Origin: Alviniconcha marisindica
Taxonomy: Eukaryota > Mollusca > Gastropoda > Provannidae
Length of the DNA: 64,000 nt
Assembly (NCBI GenBank): GCA_018857735.1
Contig: JABMCL010001097.1
Coordinates: 393,501-457,500, forward strand
Direction of reading: 5' to 3'
Positions 57,901 through 64,000 of this stretch are shown here, one piece after another (the first letter of the stretch is position 1; every line of letters begins with the position of its first letter). The notes below the pieces were generated by a model that did not search any database, was not told the origin of the DNA, and saw only the letters and a program-made list of their open reading frames with translations. The position numbers and the translations under genes were made by a program.

Positions 57901-58247
57901 CATCCTCAAATCACCAGGGATATTCCCCATATCACAGCAGAAATAAACCCCCCCCCCCCCCCAAGAAATCACCGGATCCACCCCCCCCCCCCCCCCCCAA
58001 AAAAAAGGCAGACAAAAGCAGACCTTTTCAGCAAAACCAACACATCATTATCTGGTGTTTTTTGTTTGTTTGTTTGTTGTTGTTCCTGCAGCCACATACC
58101 TGTGGTCATCGATGGCCAGCTGGGCATTGTCTTTCTGCCACACGATGGCTGCAGGGGGCGTGGCCTTGATGCTGCAGTCAAAGCGCGCTGAGCCGCCCAC
58201 ATAGGCCGTCACACCAGTGGGCTCCTGGGTAAAGTTCCGCGCGATAC
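33806..58247 (-). CDS. PRTG: Protogenin-like DCC-family receptor (Ig2-Ig4, five FN3, TM, cytoplasmic tail), 5' end missing
   Basis: This is a single-pass type I membrane receptor of the DCC superfamily, a group acting in neural and tissue development. Seventeen minus-strand exons were placed: Ig2 (58247-58100, 55762-55599), Ig3 (53591-53466, 51614-51468), Ig4 (49523-49363, 47411-47282), five FN3 domains (46284 to 39669), a transmembrane exon (38817-38703) and three cytoplasmic exons (38213-37997, 35875-35753, 34861-33806). All have consensus GT/AG ends and compatible phases. Ig domains keep both Cys and the core Trp. The five FN3 count and the membrane helix VGIIIGISIGVTCIIICVVV fit protogenin or IGDCC4; DCC, neogenin and Frazzled have six. 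Ig1 and the signal peptide were not found to the right. The family is certain; the exact orthologue is likely but unproven. Confidence 0.9.
34870..35130. repeat. Degenerate repeat (gtagattaggccttggtcag)
   Basis: About six units of tgtagattaggccttggtca gaacacacacac, next to the terminal exon acceptor. Confidence 0.8.
35215..35640. repeat. Tandem duplication of about 175 bp, CA-rich
   Basis: Two copies, about 35220-35395 and 35455-35630, share caaacataccctcacc, gctcactttcacatacgcaa and ctttctgttacagacacaag in order. They are separated by poly-C sequence. Confidence 0.82.
35753..35875 (-). CDS. PRTG: PRTG-like exon: cytoplasmic, MNGLVKTNGHLPNGHV
   Basis: The 41 codons read GGGDMIVTPNGVRMNGLVKT, then NGHLPNGHVTPARLDLSATS E. 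The acceptor is tgtttcag and the donor GAG|GTGAGT. It shares the N-G-H style of the preceding exon, which suggests an expanded disordered tail. Confidence 0.87.
35915..36410. repeat. 60-bp minisatellite (gagaaaccagtcccactctc)
   Basis: Seven to eight units of cagcatgagaaaccagtccc actctctgtgtaccaacgaa aaaacagctcactcactgtg. Confidence 0.93.
36480..37025. repeat. 45-bp minisatellite (catctctgcctgattcaggg)
   Basis: Eleven or so units of tttgtgttcatctctgcctg attcagggtgtaggagaaga aacaac. Confidence 0.93.
37065..37790. repeat. Poly-C-punctuated tandem repeat
   Basis: About nine units of ttcactttcagacctgttag atcagcacaggcatagtctt ac, each followed by a run of 7 to about 25 C. On the sense (minus) strand of the gene these are G runs. 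Confidence 0.9.
37997..38213 (-). CDS. PRTG: PRTG-like exon: cytoplasmic, His/Asn/Gly-rich
   Basis: It reads CFQMNHSSPATSNHHVTSAP, then YQGNGHVPSGHGNGHAH, and ends TRLPENEMSDAK. It is of low complexity but in one continuous phase with the membrane exon. The donor is AAG|GTGAGG. Confidence 0.88.
38703..38817 (-). CDS. PRTG: PRTG-like exon: juxtamembrane and transmembrane helix
   Basis: It reads KPGKEDGLTDKQ, then about 21 hydrophobic residues (VGIIIGISIGVTCIIICVVV IL), then the stop-transfer CRHR. The donor is CG|GTCAGT and the acceptor tgtgtgcag. Confidence 0.95.
38870..39470. repeat. 40-bp minisatellite (ctgctgcaggatcaggaatg)
   Basis: About 12 units of ctgctgcaggatcaggaatg gactagcccctccctaaaca, with variant units to the right that contain gatgaggtagcc. 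Confidence 0.94.
39669..39989 (-). CDS. PRTG: PRTG-like exon: FN3-5, complete
   Basis: A single exon holds the whole domain: PGPPVNLTYEVLKRGSVRLQ, WSPPSQPNGIITSYVIFY, then YFFKMAACTKAGRGHPSN and VVVYPDCAAAQCGPEPQ. It is the last FN3 before the membrane. The short Cys-containing tail replaces the sixth FN3 of DCC. Confidence 0.94.
40080..40208. repeat. CA-rich microsatellite
   Basis: A cacacccactcac-type run upstream of the FN3-5 exon. Confidence 0.9.
40212..40904. repeat. Degenerate array (gtggaacactaacaaaaacaaatactgac)
   Basis: About 15 units of tatgtgtggaacactaacaa aaacaaatactgactaac. The unit contains aaatactgac, the exact sequence flanking the FN3-4 exon donor. Confidence 0.88.
40906..41033 (-). 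CDS. PRTG: PRTG-like exon: FN3-4, second half
   Basis: It reads ERPYAVISQLKAFTKYEFGV, then TDQEKHGAFTMLEAETTED. The acceptor is gtcaccag and the donor GACA|GTCAGT. The donor-side intron starts a long array whose units repeat gtcagtatttg. Confidence 0.92.
41693..41939 (-). CDS. PRTG: PRTG-like exon: end of FN3-3 and first half of FN3-4
   Basis: It starts ENNTDYEVTVYASQQQIQV (FN3-3 strands F-G), then GLLVPTASRVHGRAINPTTI and RLEWTPSVRNHDIIEYQVCY (FN3-4). The donor is ACAG|GTAGGG. Confidence 0.93.
42060..42405. repeat. CA/GT microsatellite block
   Basis: A poly-G run and then about 300 bases of impure CA repeats between two FN3 exons. Open frames here are repeat artefacts. Confidence 0.92.
42438..42647 (-). 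CDS. PRTG: PRTG-like exon: FN3-3, most of domain
   Basis: It reads GAPQLKVDVLNTSAVLLHWE, then DNYHIQAIELRRLGMEQNPV. The donor is TCG|GTCAGT and the acceptor tttttttag, the only TAG acceptor among the placed exons. Partial copies of its 5' end occur upstream at 42683, 42860, 42975 and 43550. Confidence 0.92.
42648..43080 (-). repeat. Degenerate copies of the FN3-3 exon acceptor and start
   Basis: Three segments (near 42683, 42860 and 42975) repeat cagcacgtccaccttcagct, a ggggggc.cccgtcccatc stretch and aaggacacgggcaatgagaa. A fourth is at about 43550, beyond an inserted element. Confidence 0.8.
42781..42832 (-). mobile_element. SINE-like tail fragment, minus orientation
   Basis: gtaagtaaattggtgtttta followed by cgcccagtcaaccagtgcgg ttatatcagggcg is the reverse of the tail at 60342. 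It sits between copies of the FN3-3 exon start. Confidence 0.6.
43095..43480. mobile_element. Second full copy of the foldback element family
   Basis: The left arm has gggagttcattagcgctcga, acgtcacgcaagcacagcaa and cacctggcatg. The right arm ends gtaattaactcccttgcggg in reverse. The core holds four or five units of gagagtttacacgcatgcc instead of the gtacctctggtgg array of the copy at 9160. Confidence 0.75.
43722..43832 (-). CDS. PRTG: PRTG-like exon: FN3-2, second half
   Basis: It reads VTPDTKYELRLSAATKNGFP, then NLGDWSHFTTPKADV. The P.T.Y.L.L.A.N..G pattern is a standard FN3 end. The acceptor is ttgtttcag and the donor G|GTAGGT. Confidence 0.93.
43913..44225 (-). mobile_element. hAT-like remnant, inverted partial copy of 11612-12172
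   Basis: In reverse complement it matches about 11612-11926, including gggaaccttg at the end, aagcacttacgaattgaatt and ctaatactaaaaatgcacgt. The other half is missing. Confidence 0.75.
44352..44549 (-). CDS. PRTG: PRTG-like exon: FN3-2, first half
   Basis: It reads PRAAPPFQVMSPSPDTMRVI, then WEEIDPNDRGGVITHYQLQY, with a clear FN3 core Trp and the G.I..Y.L.Y strand. It ends in SFDVTG with donor ACAG|GTCCGG. Confidence 0.93.
44913..45083 (-). CDS. PRTG: PRTG-like exon: FN3-1, second half
   Basis: It includes VNLTGLLPYTTYVVTIRSFT, with the L.P.T.Y.V pattern of FN3 strands E-F. The acceptor is tgtgttgcag and the donor GGAG|GTGACC. Confidence 0.92.
45090..46110. repeat. CA microsatellite with ggttacttacatctttggtc spacers
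   Basis: About 20 CA runs are separated by near-identical agggttacttacatctttgg tcacac spacers, a two-level repeat filling the FN3-1 intron. Confidence 0.94.
46159..46284 (-). CDS. PRTG: PRTG-like exon: FN3-1, first half
   Basis: It reads DAPPQPQNVTVTPISSTALM, then VEWTQQQAGLDILTFLITYR, with the core Trp and the A and B strands of an FN3 domain. The acceptor is cctattgcag and the donor C|GTAAGC. A LINE tail lies only about 15 bases upstream. Confidence 0.92.
46292..46925 (-). mobile_element. 3' fragment of a CR1/L2-type LINE
   Basis: The minus strand encodes the reverse transcriptase C-terminal region: LEKLHWLPISERIKYKVAC, then NGSGPAYLSELLHVYTPSRT LRSS, then after one in-frame stop HGFRTFSCFGPHNLNSLP and LRHCSTLSFFKAKLKTFLF. 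These are standard for CR1/L2-like non-LTR elements. A frameshift precedes the first block. The element ends in a 3' UTR and an (ATT)n-like tail at 46300-46335. It is 5'-truncated and inactive. Confidence 0.88.
47282..47411 (-). CDS. PRTG: PRTG-like exon: Ig4, second half
   Basis: It reads LAEDNMKLIVYTVSMENAGY, then YQCVAENTIGQVFAIARIVV. The second Ig Cys lies in GYYQCVAEN. The acceptor is tgtctgtgcag and the donor A|GTAAGT. Eight decoy copies of its 5' half lie upstream. Confidence 0.94.
47412..48125 (-). repeat. 88-bp tandem copies of the Ig4 second-half exon start
   Basis: Eight units spaced 87-88 bp (pseudo-starts at 47499, 47587, 47675, 47763 and on). On the minus strand each has tgtctgtgcag, then codons like LAEDIMKLIMYTVS, then a TAG or a frame change, then ggatactaccagg matching GYYQ. 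They are clearly copies of the true exon. Confidence 0.95.
48385..49320 (-). repeat. 75-85-bp tandem copies of the Ig4 first-half exon end
   Basis: About 12 units. On the minus strand, gaagaagtccaaggtaaaat and gttagcaatgacgttgtgct parallel the true ggagaagtccaagataaagt atgag|gtgggtagcagtagcg. Most units have lost the GT donor. Confidence 0.9.
49363..49523 (-). CDS. PRTG: PRTG-like exon: Ig4, first half
   Basis: It reads YPVMITDPESNDWPRTRTV, then LFCEVDGNPRPNILWYFNG, with the Cys and Trp. It ends in KSKIKYE with donor GAG|GTGGGT. Its 3' end and donor are the apparent source of the array at 48385-49320. Confidence 0.92.
49725..50820. repeat. About 44-bp minisatellite (ttactgtcagttccactcag)
   Basis: About 26 units of gtgtttactgtcagttccac tcagggagtagcctggctaa gga. 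Confidence 0.95.
50990..51335. repeat. 27-bp minisatellite (ttttctgtgcatgctggatt)
   Basis: Thirteen units of ttctgtgcatgctggattat tttgtgt. Confidence 0.94.
51468..51614 (-). CDS. PRTG: PRTG-like exon: Ig3, second half
   Basis: It reads DKALTDRHKIFGRGNLMIQN, then KAEDAGIYQCFIKNG (D.G.Y.C turn). The donor is CACA|GTAAGT. Confidence 0.93.
51640..52370. repeat. 18-21-bp satellite (caacacccactacacaactgt)
   Basis: About 38 units alternating acacaac and acatgac forms, starting just upstream of the Ig3 second-half exon. Confidence 0.95.
52440..52880. repeat. Degenerate repeat (gggattctgttaacacagca)
   Basis: Units of about 60-70 bp contain gggattctgttaacacagca cagtgatgg. Poly-C runs follow at 52977 and 53033, then four units of tctgaagggacggtttctgt to about 53285. 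Confidence 0.85.
53466..53591 (-). CDS. PRTG: PRTG-like exon: Ig3, first half
   Basis: The acceptor is ctgtttcag and the donor CAG|GTAGGC. It reads DTRVLAAPHNTTAMGGETV, then LECLADGNPPPSIEWLRP, with the first Cys and Trp. Its first 45 or so bases are repeated many times upstream. Confidence 0.92.
53592..54560 (-). repeat. Tandem copies of the Ig3 first-half exon start
   Basis: About ten units of 60-110 bp. On the + strand, ggtgttgtgtgacactgtca gcac..cgtgtcacacaccatgtctgaaaca parallels the true ggtgttgtgtggcgcagcca gcacccgcgtgtctcgcacg atgtctgaaaca. Each unit therefore keeps the acceptor (tgtttcagaca on the minus strand). Confidence 0.93.
54650..55195. repeat. About 20-bp satellite (cagtcacagatcaggtctaaag)
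   Basis: About 25 units of cagtcacacatcaggtctaa ag with shorter agcagtcacagatc variants. Confidence 0.95.
55599..55762 (-). CDS. PRTG: PRTG-like exon: Ig2, second half
   Basis: It follows on as RFVLLPSGSLQIHNVSLLD, then RGSYRCMAAQN, the classic D.G.Y.C turn with the second Cys. The donor is CCAG|GTGTGT and the acceptor cgtccag. Part of it, with flanking intron, is duplicated at its upstream side. Confidence 0.92.
55750..56145 (-). repeat. Tandem duplication including the Ig2 second-half exon start
   Basis: Two copies of about 200 bp share gcaggacaaac, catcagacatctggtttgca, cttctgtattttcagtaa and gtgctttgagttttaaaata. The copied exon part is only about 11 bases and lacks the acceptor AG. Confidence 0.85.
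56146..57360. other. Intron, no recognised feature
   Basis: Unique-looking sequence with a small local duplication around aggctttttac at 56330 and 56410. I see no exon here on either strand. Confidence 0.5.
57370..57935. repeat. About 25-bp satellite with ggggatatcccc palindromes
   Basis: About 20 units of caatcaccaggggatatccc ccatccc. The 12-base ggggatatcccc is self-complementary. Confidence 0.93.
58100..58247 (-). CDS. PRTG: PRTG-like exon: Ig2, first half
   Basis: The acceptor is gattttcag and the donor AG|GTATGT. It reads IARNFTQEPTGVTAYVGG, then ARFDCSIKATPPAAIVWQKD, giving the first Cys and the core Trp of an I-set Ig domain. It is the most 5' exon I could identify. Confidence 0.9.
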
Positions 58248-58254
58248 CTGAAAA

Positions 58255-58600
58255 TCAGATGTAAGCACACGCGTCAACTTCCCATTCACTCCAAAAATGA
58301 CCACATTCTGATGTAAACACACACACATCGACTTCCTGCTCACTCCGAAATGACCACATTCGGCTCTATGCCTGAAAATCAGATGTAAACATGTACATCA
58401 ACTTCCTCACCCCAAAATGACCAGATTCCACTCTATGCTCGAAACATGAATGCAAACACACAGATCAACTTCCAGCTCACTCCAAACTGATATACTCTGC
58501 TGTATGTCTGAAGATGGACACAAATTTACATTATATATCCACTTTCTGCTGACTCCTGAAGAGCCACAGTCGGAAATGGACAAACACAATAGACGTGCAA
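58255..58600. repeat. Degenerate 60-65-bp repeat next to the Ig2 exon
   Basis: Units contain cctgaaaatcagatgtaa, cacat or cacg, caacttcctgctcactc and aaatgaccacattc. The first unit begins at the exon acceptor (gcgatac|ctgaaaatcagatgtaa), so part of the unit is a copy of the acceptor side. Confidence 0.7.
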
Positions 58601-58734
58601 TCAACACTTTCATTCAGCACCCCTGAAACAAACAAAAGATGTTTGATGCAAAGCATAAACATATCACTTATCGGGACTAGTCACAAACAAGTTACAACAA
58701 AACCATGGAGACCACACACTGGCATCACAGTGAA

Positions 58735-59750
58735 GACCAGCTGTGAGACCACATACACTGAAGACCAACTGTGAGACCACACACACTGAAGACCAACTGT
58801 GAGACCACACACTGAAGACCAACTGTGAGACCACACACACTGAAGACCAACTGTGAGACCACACACACTGAAGACCAACTGTGAGACCACATACACTGAA
58901 GACCAACTGTGAGACCACATACACTGAAGACCAACTGTGAGACCACACACTGAAGACCAACTGTGAGACCACACACTGAAGACCAACTATGAGACCACAC
59001 ACTGAAGACCAACTGTGAGACCACATACACTGAAGACCAACTGTGAGACCACACACACTGAAGACCAACTGTGAGACCACACACTGAAGACCAACTGTGA
59101 GACCACAACATGAAGACCAACTGTGAGACCACACAACTGAAGACCAACTGTGAGACCACATACATTGAAGACCAACTGTGAGACCACACACTGAAGACCA
59201 ACTGTGAGACCACATACACTGAAGACCAACTGTGAGACCACACACTGAAGACCAACTGTGAGACCACATACACTGAAGACCAACTGTGAGAAAGACCAAA
59301 CACACACTGAAGACCAACTGTGAGACCACACACTGAAGACCAACTGTGAGACCACACACTGAAGACCAACTGTGAGACCACACACTGAAGACCAACTGTG
59401 AGACCACATACATTGAAGACCAACTGTGAGACCACACACACTGAAGACCAACTGTGAGACCACATACACTGAAGACCAACTGTGAGACCACATACACTGA
59501 AGACCAACTGTGAGACCACATACATTGAAGACCAACTGTGAGACCACACACACTGAAGACCAACTGTGAGACCACATACACTGAAGACCAACTGTGAAGA
59601 CCAACTGTGAGACCACATACACTGAAGACCAACTGTGAAGACCAACTGTGAGACCACATACGCTGAAGACCAACTGTGAGACCACACACACTGAAGACCA
59701 ACTGTGAGACCACATACACTGAAGACCAACTGTGAAGACCAACTGTCAGC
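58735..59750. repeat. 26-30-bp minisatellite (ctgaagaccaactgtgagac)
   Basis: About 36 units of ctgaagaccaactgtgagac cacacaca. Long minus-strand frames (VSQLVFSVCGLTVGLQ-like) are repeat artefacts. Confidence 0.96.
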
Positions 59751-60027
59751 CTACTTGCTGCTCTCACAGATCTGCCACCATACCATCTTCTCCTAGCGCT
59801 AATCAATGACAGTCTTTTCTCCCCGTTTCAGGGTTAACCACACAATGCAGCGACCGGCAAAGCATCAGCAAACCAAATGGGCAAGGAGCCATATTAGCGT
59901 TAGGTATCTACAGCCATCTGTGGCCACCACTGGCAGACCCCGAGAAAGGGTGGTGAGGGCTGTTATCCCAGTTACTGTGCCCGATACCAACAGAGAGCCC
60001 GATCAATGAGACACAGTATGAAACTGT

Positions 60028-60153
60028 CAACTCTGTGTGTGTGTGTGTGTGTGTGTGCGTGCGTGCATGCGTGCGTGCGTGTGTGTGTATGTGTGTGTGT
60101 GTGTGTGTATGTGTGCGTTGTGTGTGTGTGTATGTGTGCGTGTGTGTGTGTGT

Positions 60154-60241
<88 letters not shown>

Positions 60242-60242
60242 A
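60028..60242. repeat. (GT)n microsatellite
   Basis: About 210 bases of impure GT repeat. Confidence 0.97.
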
Positions 60243-60341
60243 GCTTATGTTGTTATTAACTTGTTTTTAGCTAGAACTGTAATTTGTTTAAACAATTCTT
60301 TCTTTGTTATTGTCTTACGTTGAATTATATGTTTAATCTGT

Positions 60342-60407
60342 CACCCTGATATAACCACACTGGTTGACTGGGTGTAAAACACTAATTTACTTACTTACTA
60401 ACTTACG
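60342..60407 (+). mobile_element. SINE-like tail
   Basis: caccctgatataaccacact, ggttgactgggtgtaaaaca, then ctaatttacttacttacta. It ends in a short tandem tail typical of a SINE or LINE 3' end. It is the best preserved copy of the family in this window. Confidence 0.65.
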
Positions 60408-60409
60408 TT

Positions 60410-61195
60410 TAATCTGATTTTTATTCATTTCCATGTCACACTGATGGCATGTTTCAACGCAAGTTTCCTTTTGAGGACAATAAAGTAATATCTTCTCTTC
60501 ATTTCAACTCTGCAAAGCAGTGCATACACTTAATGCAATAACGGTCCCCTAAAGATAATGGCTGTTTCAGTGATAGTACTTCAGTGCTGACCGTTCTGAA
60601 AAAAATGGACCTGAAAACTGAAACTGTGAAAGGTGGACACTACAACTGTACAAGCAAGCTTTTGGCCTTGGAAAGTATTAGATGTATAATGGGAGTGTTT
60701 AACTAAGTGATAAACAGTATGAAATAATGAATGGCAAAACAAGACCCTACACTGGCTACGATGTGAAAATATTCGCCACAAATATTGCATCGTTAATGAA
60801 TCACCCCTGGGAAATCTATGATCAGATCCCAAGTGAATCTGCCCCCAACCTAGGAGTGGGTCACACATGAATTAACATAAAAAGATGTCACTGATGACTA
60901 CTACTACACTTGGAAGTTAAATAACCAGCCGGCCAAATTTTACAAGGTTACATGCACTTCAAGTCCAGAATAGCGTGACTAGCCAGCTCCAAAGAAATGA
61001 ATTAACCACTGAATTGTGAATGAAGCAGACACAGCGATCGAGCCAGCCATTTTTTAAACTGGTGTGACATCCACACTGAAGTGAAAGTAGTTCACAGAAA
61101 TCGGTCAGACAATCACTGTAACTGATCAGAGACACAGAAATCATTTTCACTGCTACACTGTACTAGAGCTCTACCAGCAAAAACAAAACCCTGTC
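60410..61195. other. Non-coding stretch, no recognised feature
   Basis: A/T-moderate unique-looking sequence upstream of the last identified PRTG-like exon. No Ig1-like exon was found on the minus strand. Confidence 0.5.
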
Positions 61196-61196
61196 T

Positions 61197-61198
<2 letters not shown>

Positions 61199-61289
<91 letters not shown>

Positions 61290-61315
61290 ACACAACACAC
61301 ACACACACACACACC

Positions 61316-61391
<76 letters not shown>
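61199..61391. repeat. (CA)n microsatellite
   Basis: About 190 bases of nearly pure CA repeat. Confidence 0.97.
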
Positions 61392-61392
<1 letters not shown>

Positions 61393-61854
61393 GACACACA
61401 CCACGCAACCTCTTCCTGTGCTGATTTTTTTGTTTTGTTTTTGTCGTCATTTGTTGGTTGTTGTTGTTGTTGTTGGAAGTAGTTGGGGGGGGGGGGGCAA
61501 ACAAAATAACAGCCACTACGTCTGACCAACTTGGTAACTTTTTTTCAGTATATGCTGATCTTAACTGACAAAACACCAGAAATGACCAGTTAACACAAAC
61601 CCTGAGACAGCACCACCAACACGCTTCCCTCAAAAGTACACCTCCCTTGCACACTGAGGATTTGCATCAGTACATGCATAAATTCTCAATTCTGCCTCAA
61701 AAAGGGGTCCTTAAGAAATGGCTGGCTGAGCAAAGACGGCAGGCCGAAGTCTGAAAGGCGGAACTTCCGTCAGTTGGTGAAGTGGAGCTGGAAGTGGAAG
61801 CAAAGCTTTTCCAGCACAAAAAGATGAAACTGTTCATTCATACTCACAGACCCT

Positions 61855-62420
61855 GATTCTCACCGGGGGCCCATTATTAGCAGTGTGTGTGTGTGTTGGG
61901 GGACAATGGTTGTGAATTAAAGTGAAACAGCTGAATTTTTGATTCAAAAGCTTACATTAGTTACCGGGGGCCCATTATTAGCAGTGTCGTGTGTGGGGGG
62001 GGAAAAATGTTAGAACTGAATTAAAGTGAAACAGCTGAATTTTTGATTCAAAAGCTTACATTAGTTACCGGGGGCCCATTATTAGCAGTGCGCGGTGTGG
62101 GGAACAATGTTAGAACTGAATTAAAGTGAAACAGCTGAATTTTTGATTCAAAAGCTTACATTAGTTACCGGGGGCCCATTATTAGCAGTGTGTGTGTGTG
62201 TGCAAAGGGGGGGGGGGGAACAATGTTAGAACTTAATTAAAGTGAAACAGCTGAATTTTTTATTCAAAAGCTTCCATTAGTTACAACCTTTAACTGCCAA
62301 ACTGTAAGTTCCACCTGAAAAGGTAATAACTAATACCACTACAACAGATTCATGGCCAGCAGTACTAAACTGAAGTGAAACGGCTGAATTATGAATCAAA
62401 ACGCTGCAACATTTTACGGC
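61855..62420. repeat. About 105-bp tandem repeat (ccgggggcccattattagca)
   Basis: Four units of ttaccgggggcccattatta gcagtg, then a GT or G run, then gaattaaagtgaaacagctg aatttttgattcaaaagctt. A more distant fifth and sixth follow near 62285 and 62400. Confidence 0.92.
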
Positions 62421-62879
62421 CAAACTCTAGGTTCTGTCTGAAAAGGCAATAACTTATACCACCACAACAGATTTATGGCCAGAAACACACTGTGCGGGCA
62501 CGCCCTTGGCCGATGATGCCACTGAACCATAACCGCACAGAGCCAGGGCAACTCAACACTACAACACAAACCACCTCATTATGCCACTCTGCACGTCACC
62601 CGTGCAAACTGCAAAACGGTGTGTGCATGTGTGCATGCGTGAGCGCACATACATATACATATACGTGCGTGTGTGATCGCATGAATGGGATTGTGACATT
62701 GAATTTAACTATTTATTTATAACTTGTATACATGGCTAAATGTAATGTTCTATTTGTTAATGCATTGTATGAATGGAACGACACCAAGACAAATTCCTGT
62801 GTACATTTAAATGTCACTGGTGAATAAGTATCCTTGTATATATATAAATATATCTATACCACAGTGCATGCACAAACAC

Positions 62880-63006
62880 ATGCATGCATGCACACCACAC
62901 ACACACACACACACACACACTGGTTTATGACATACTTCCTTCAACCACTGCTGTATTTAGTTACATCGTAACTCATAGGTTCCTGAAAACTGTTAAAACA
63001 CACGCA

Positions 63007-63037
<31 letters not shown>

Positions 63038-63045
63038 TGTGTACA
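62880..63045. repeat. Two short CA microsatellites
   Basis: CA runs at about 62894-62921 and 63010-63037. The stretch 62420-63450 otherwise holds nothing recognised. Confidence 0.9.
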
Positions 63046-63455
63046 CAACAGAAAATGATGTCACTACACAAAGACCGACCAGCAGCTAAACGGCAAGGTT
63101 CGAAGCTGTCGCTCTGCTTTCACTAACACTTGGATTTTGAACAGTTTCTCAATGGTTCATAGGAGAGAGATTAGATTGCCAAAGCACACTTGCGAGCCTC
63201 TTCACACCTAGGTCAACCCTCTTGACACCCAACATGTGGAAAAGGTTTCTTATCAACCCCCCTAACCCACCCGCCTCCACACTGTCCTCCGCCAGTCACC
63301 CATTCACCTGCACTGCAGTTGCAGTGTTTGGTGCCACAGTGAAAACAAGCTCTGTCCTCTCCCATGGAAAAATACCCACCGACCACATGCACAGCTATTC
63401 CAATATGAATATGCCCCTGTTGATCAAATCATCATACAGGAATCTCACCTTCCAC

Positions 63456-63656
63456 AGTCCGCTTGCCCTGATACAACTGTACTGGTTGACTGGGTGTAAA
63501 ACATGTCCGCTTGCCCTGATATAACTGTACTGGTTGACTGGGTGTAAAACATGTCCGCTTGCCCTGATATAACTGTACTGGTTGACTGGGTGTAAAACAT
63601 GTCCGCTTGCCCTGATATAACTGTACTGGTTGACTGGGTGTAAAACATCAAGTTAC
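63456..63656 (+). repeat. Four 48-bp tandem copies of the SINE-like tail
   Basis: cttgccctgatataactgta ctggttgactgggtgtaaaa catgtccg repeats at 63462, 63510, 63558 and 63606. This is the same tail as at 60342, here amplified as a minisatellite. Confidence 0.9.
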
Positions 63657-63671
63657 TTCCTTACTTCACAG

Positions 63672-63823
63672 TCCGCGAGGACAAGGTGGAGCAGCCGGTC
63701 AGAAGATACACGACAAACAGCCATATTTTGATGATTTGAACCCTGTGAGCATGACCTTAACCTTCAGAACAGAAAATCCGGTCTTTCCACTATCTGAATA
63801 TTACACCCTCGTTCATGACGATG
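63672..63823 (+). CDS. Possible coding exon on + strand, unknown protein
   Basis: The segment is bounded by cttacttcacag and G|GTAAGT, both strong splice sites. One frame is open throughout for 50 codons: GQGGAAGQKIHDKQPYFDDL, then NPVSMTLTFRTENPVFPLSE, then YYTLVHDD. The other frames of both strands contain stops. I recognise no family. It would belong to a gene extending beyond the right edge, or nested antisense in the PRTG-like gene. Confidence 0.35.
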
Positions 63824-64000
63824 GTAAGTACCAAATTTGTTTGAGTTTCAGTGGTTCGGATTAAGATATCCTAAGAAAACCTAAACACAAATGATCATAT
63901 TCATAGGCCAGCGGTTTTCTAATTTCTAATTCCACCCCAAAGTGAGTGATGGAAAGGCAAGCCATCAAGGCAAGCCAGTACACATAGCATGTGTATAGGT

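Noticed and set aside
33806..58247. Assignment as DCC, neogenin or Frazzled
   Set aside because: Only five FN3 domains could be found between Ig4 and the membrane helix, all junctions are in phase with no room for a sixth, and no P3-like tail motif is visible.
58664..59806. 380-codon minus-strand frame VSQLVFSVCGLTVGLQ
   Set aside because: Minisatellite translation; hydrophobic pattern is a by-product of the unit.

Overview
This is an intron-rich metazoan nuclear window, most likely from a marine lophotrochozoan. A gastropod mollusc is my best guess, from the overall look of the introns, a recurring SINE-like tail and a LINE of the CR1/L2 type. That taxonomic call is inference, not proof. 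Coding sequence is only a few per cent of the window. Most of the rest is minisatellite, microsatellite, poly-C/poly-G and small transposon remnants.

Two genes can be read exon by exon, and they point towards each other. On the + strand (1112-10491) lie the last exons of PRPF3, the U4/U6 snRNP protein Prp3, from just before the PRP3 domain to the stop codon. One internal exon is missing or unrecognisable. On the - strand (58247 down to 33806) lies a DCC-superfamily receptor, with exons for Ig2, Ig3, Ig4, five FN3 domains, one membrane helix and a cytoplasmic tail. Five FN3 domains fit protogenin (PRTG) or IGDCC4 better than DCC, neogenin or Frazzled, which have six. Its Ig1 and signal-peptide exons are not recognised and probably lie to the right of the window. 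All exon junctions I placed keep the reading frame, except around the missing PRPF3 exon.

Layout: 1-10.5 kb, PRPF3 exons separated by tandem arrays. 10.5-15.7 kb, PRPF3 3' region with several small DNA-transposon remnants. 15.7-33.8 kb, no recognised gene but mostly A/C-rich on the + strand, so perhaps a very long PRTG 3' UTR or an unrecognised minus-strand unit. 33.8-58.2 kb, the PRTG-like gene. 58.2-64 kb, its upstream intron or flank, with one possible + strand exon near the right edge.

The most unusual signal is how the tandem repeats sit on the exons. At many splice junctions of both genes the neighbouring array is made of degenerate copies of that junction: acceptor plus the first 30-70 bp of the exon, or the end of the exon plus its donor. 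The clearest cases are 1-1111, 2472-2752, 47412-48125, 48385-49362 and 53592-54560. This leaves strings of decoy splice sites and pseudo-exon starts beside the true exon. Other notable signals are a long-inverted-repeat element family with three copies, a pair of hAT-like remnants, a LINE tail that supplies the tract before an exon acceptor, and a sense-strand T/G bias that appears to flip between the two convergent genes.
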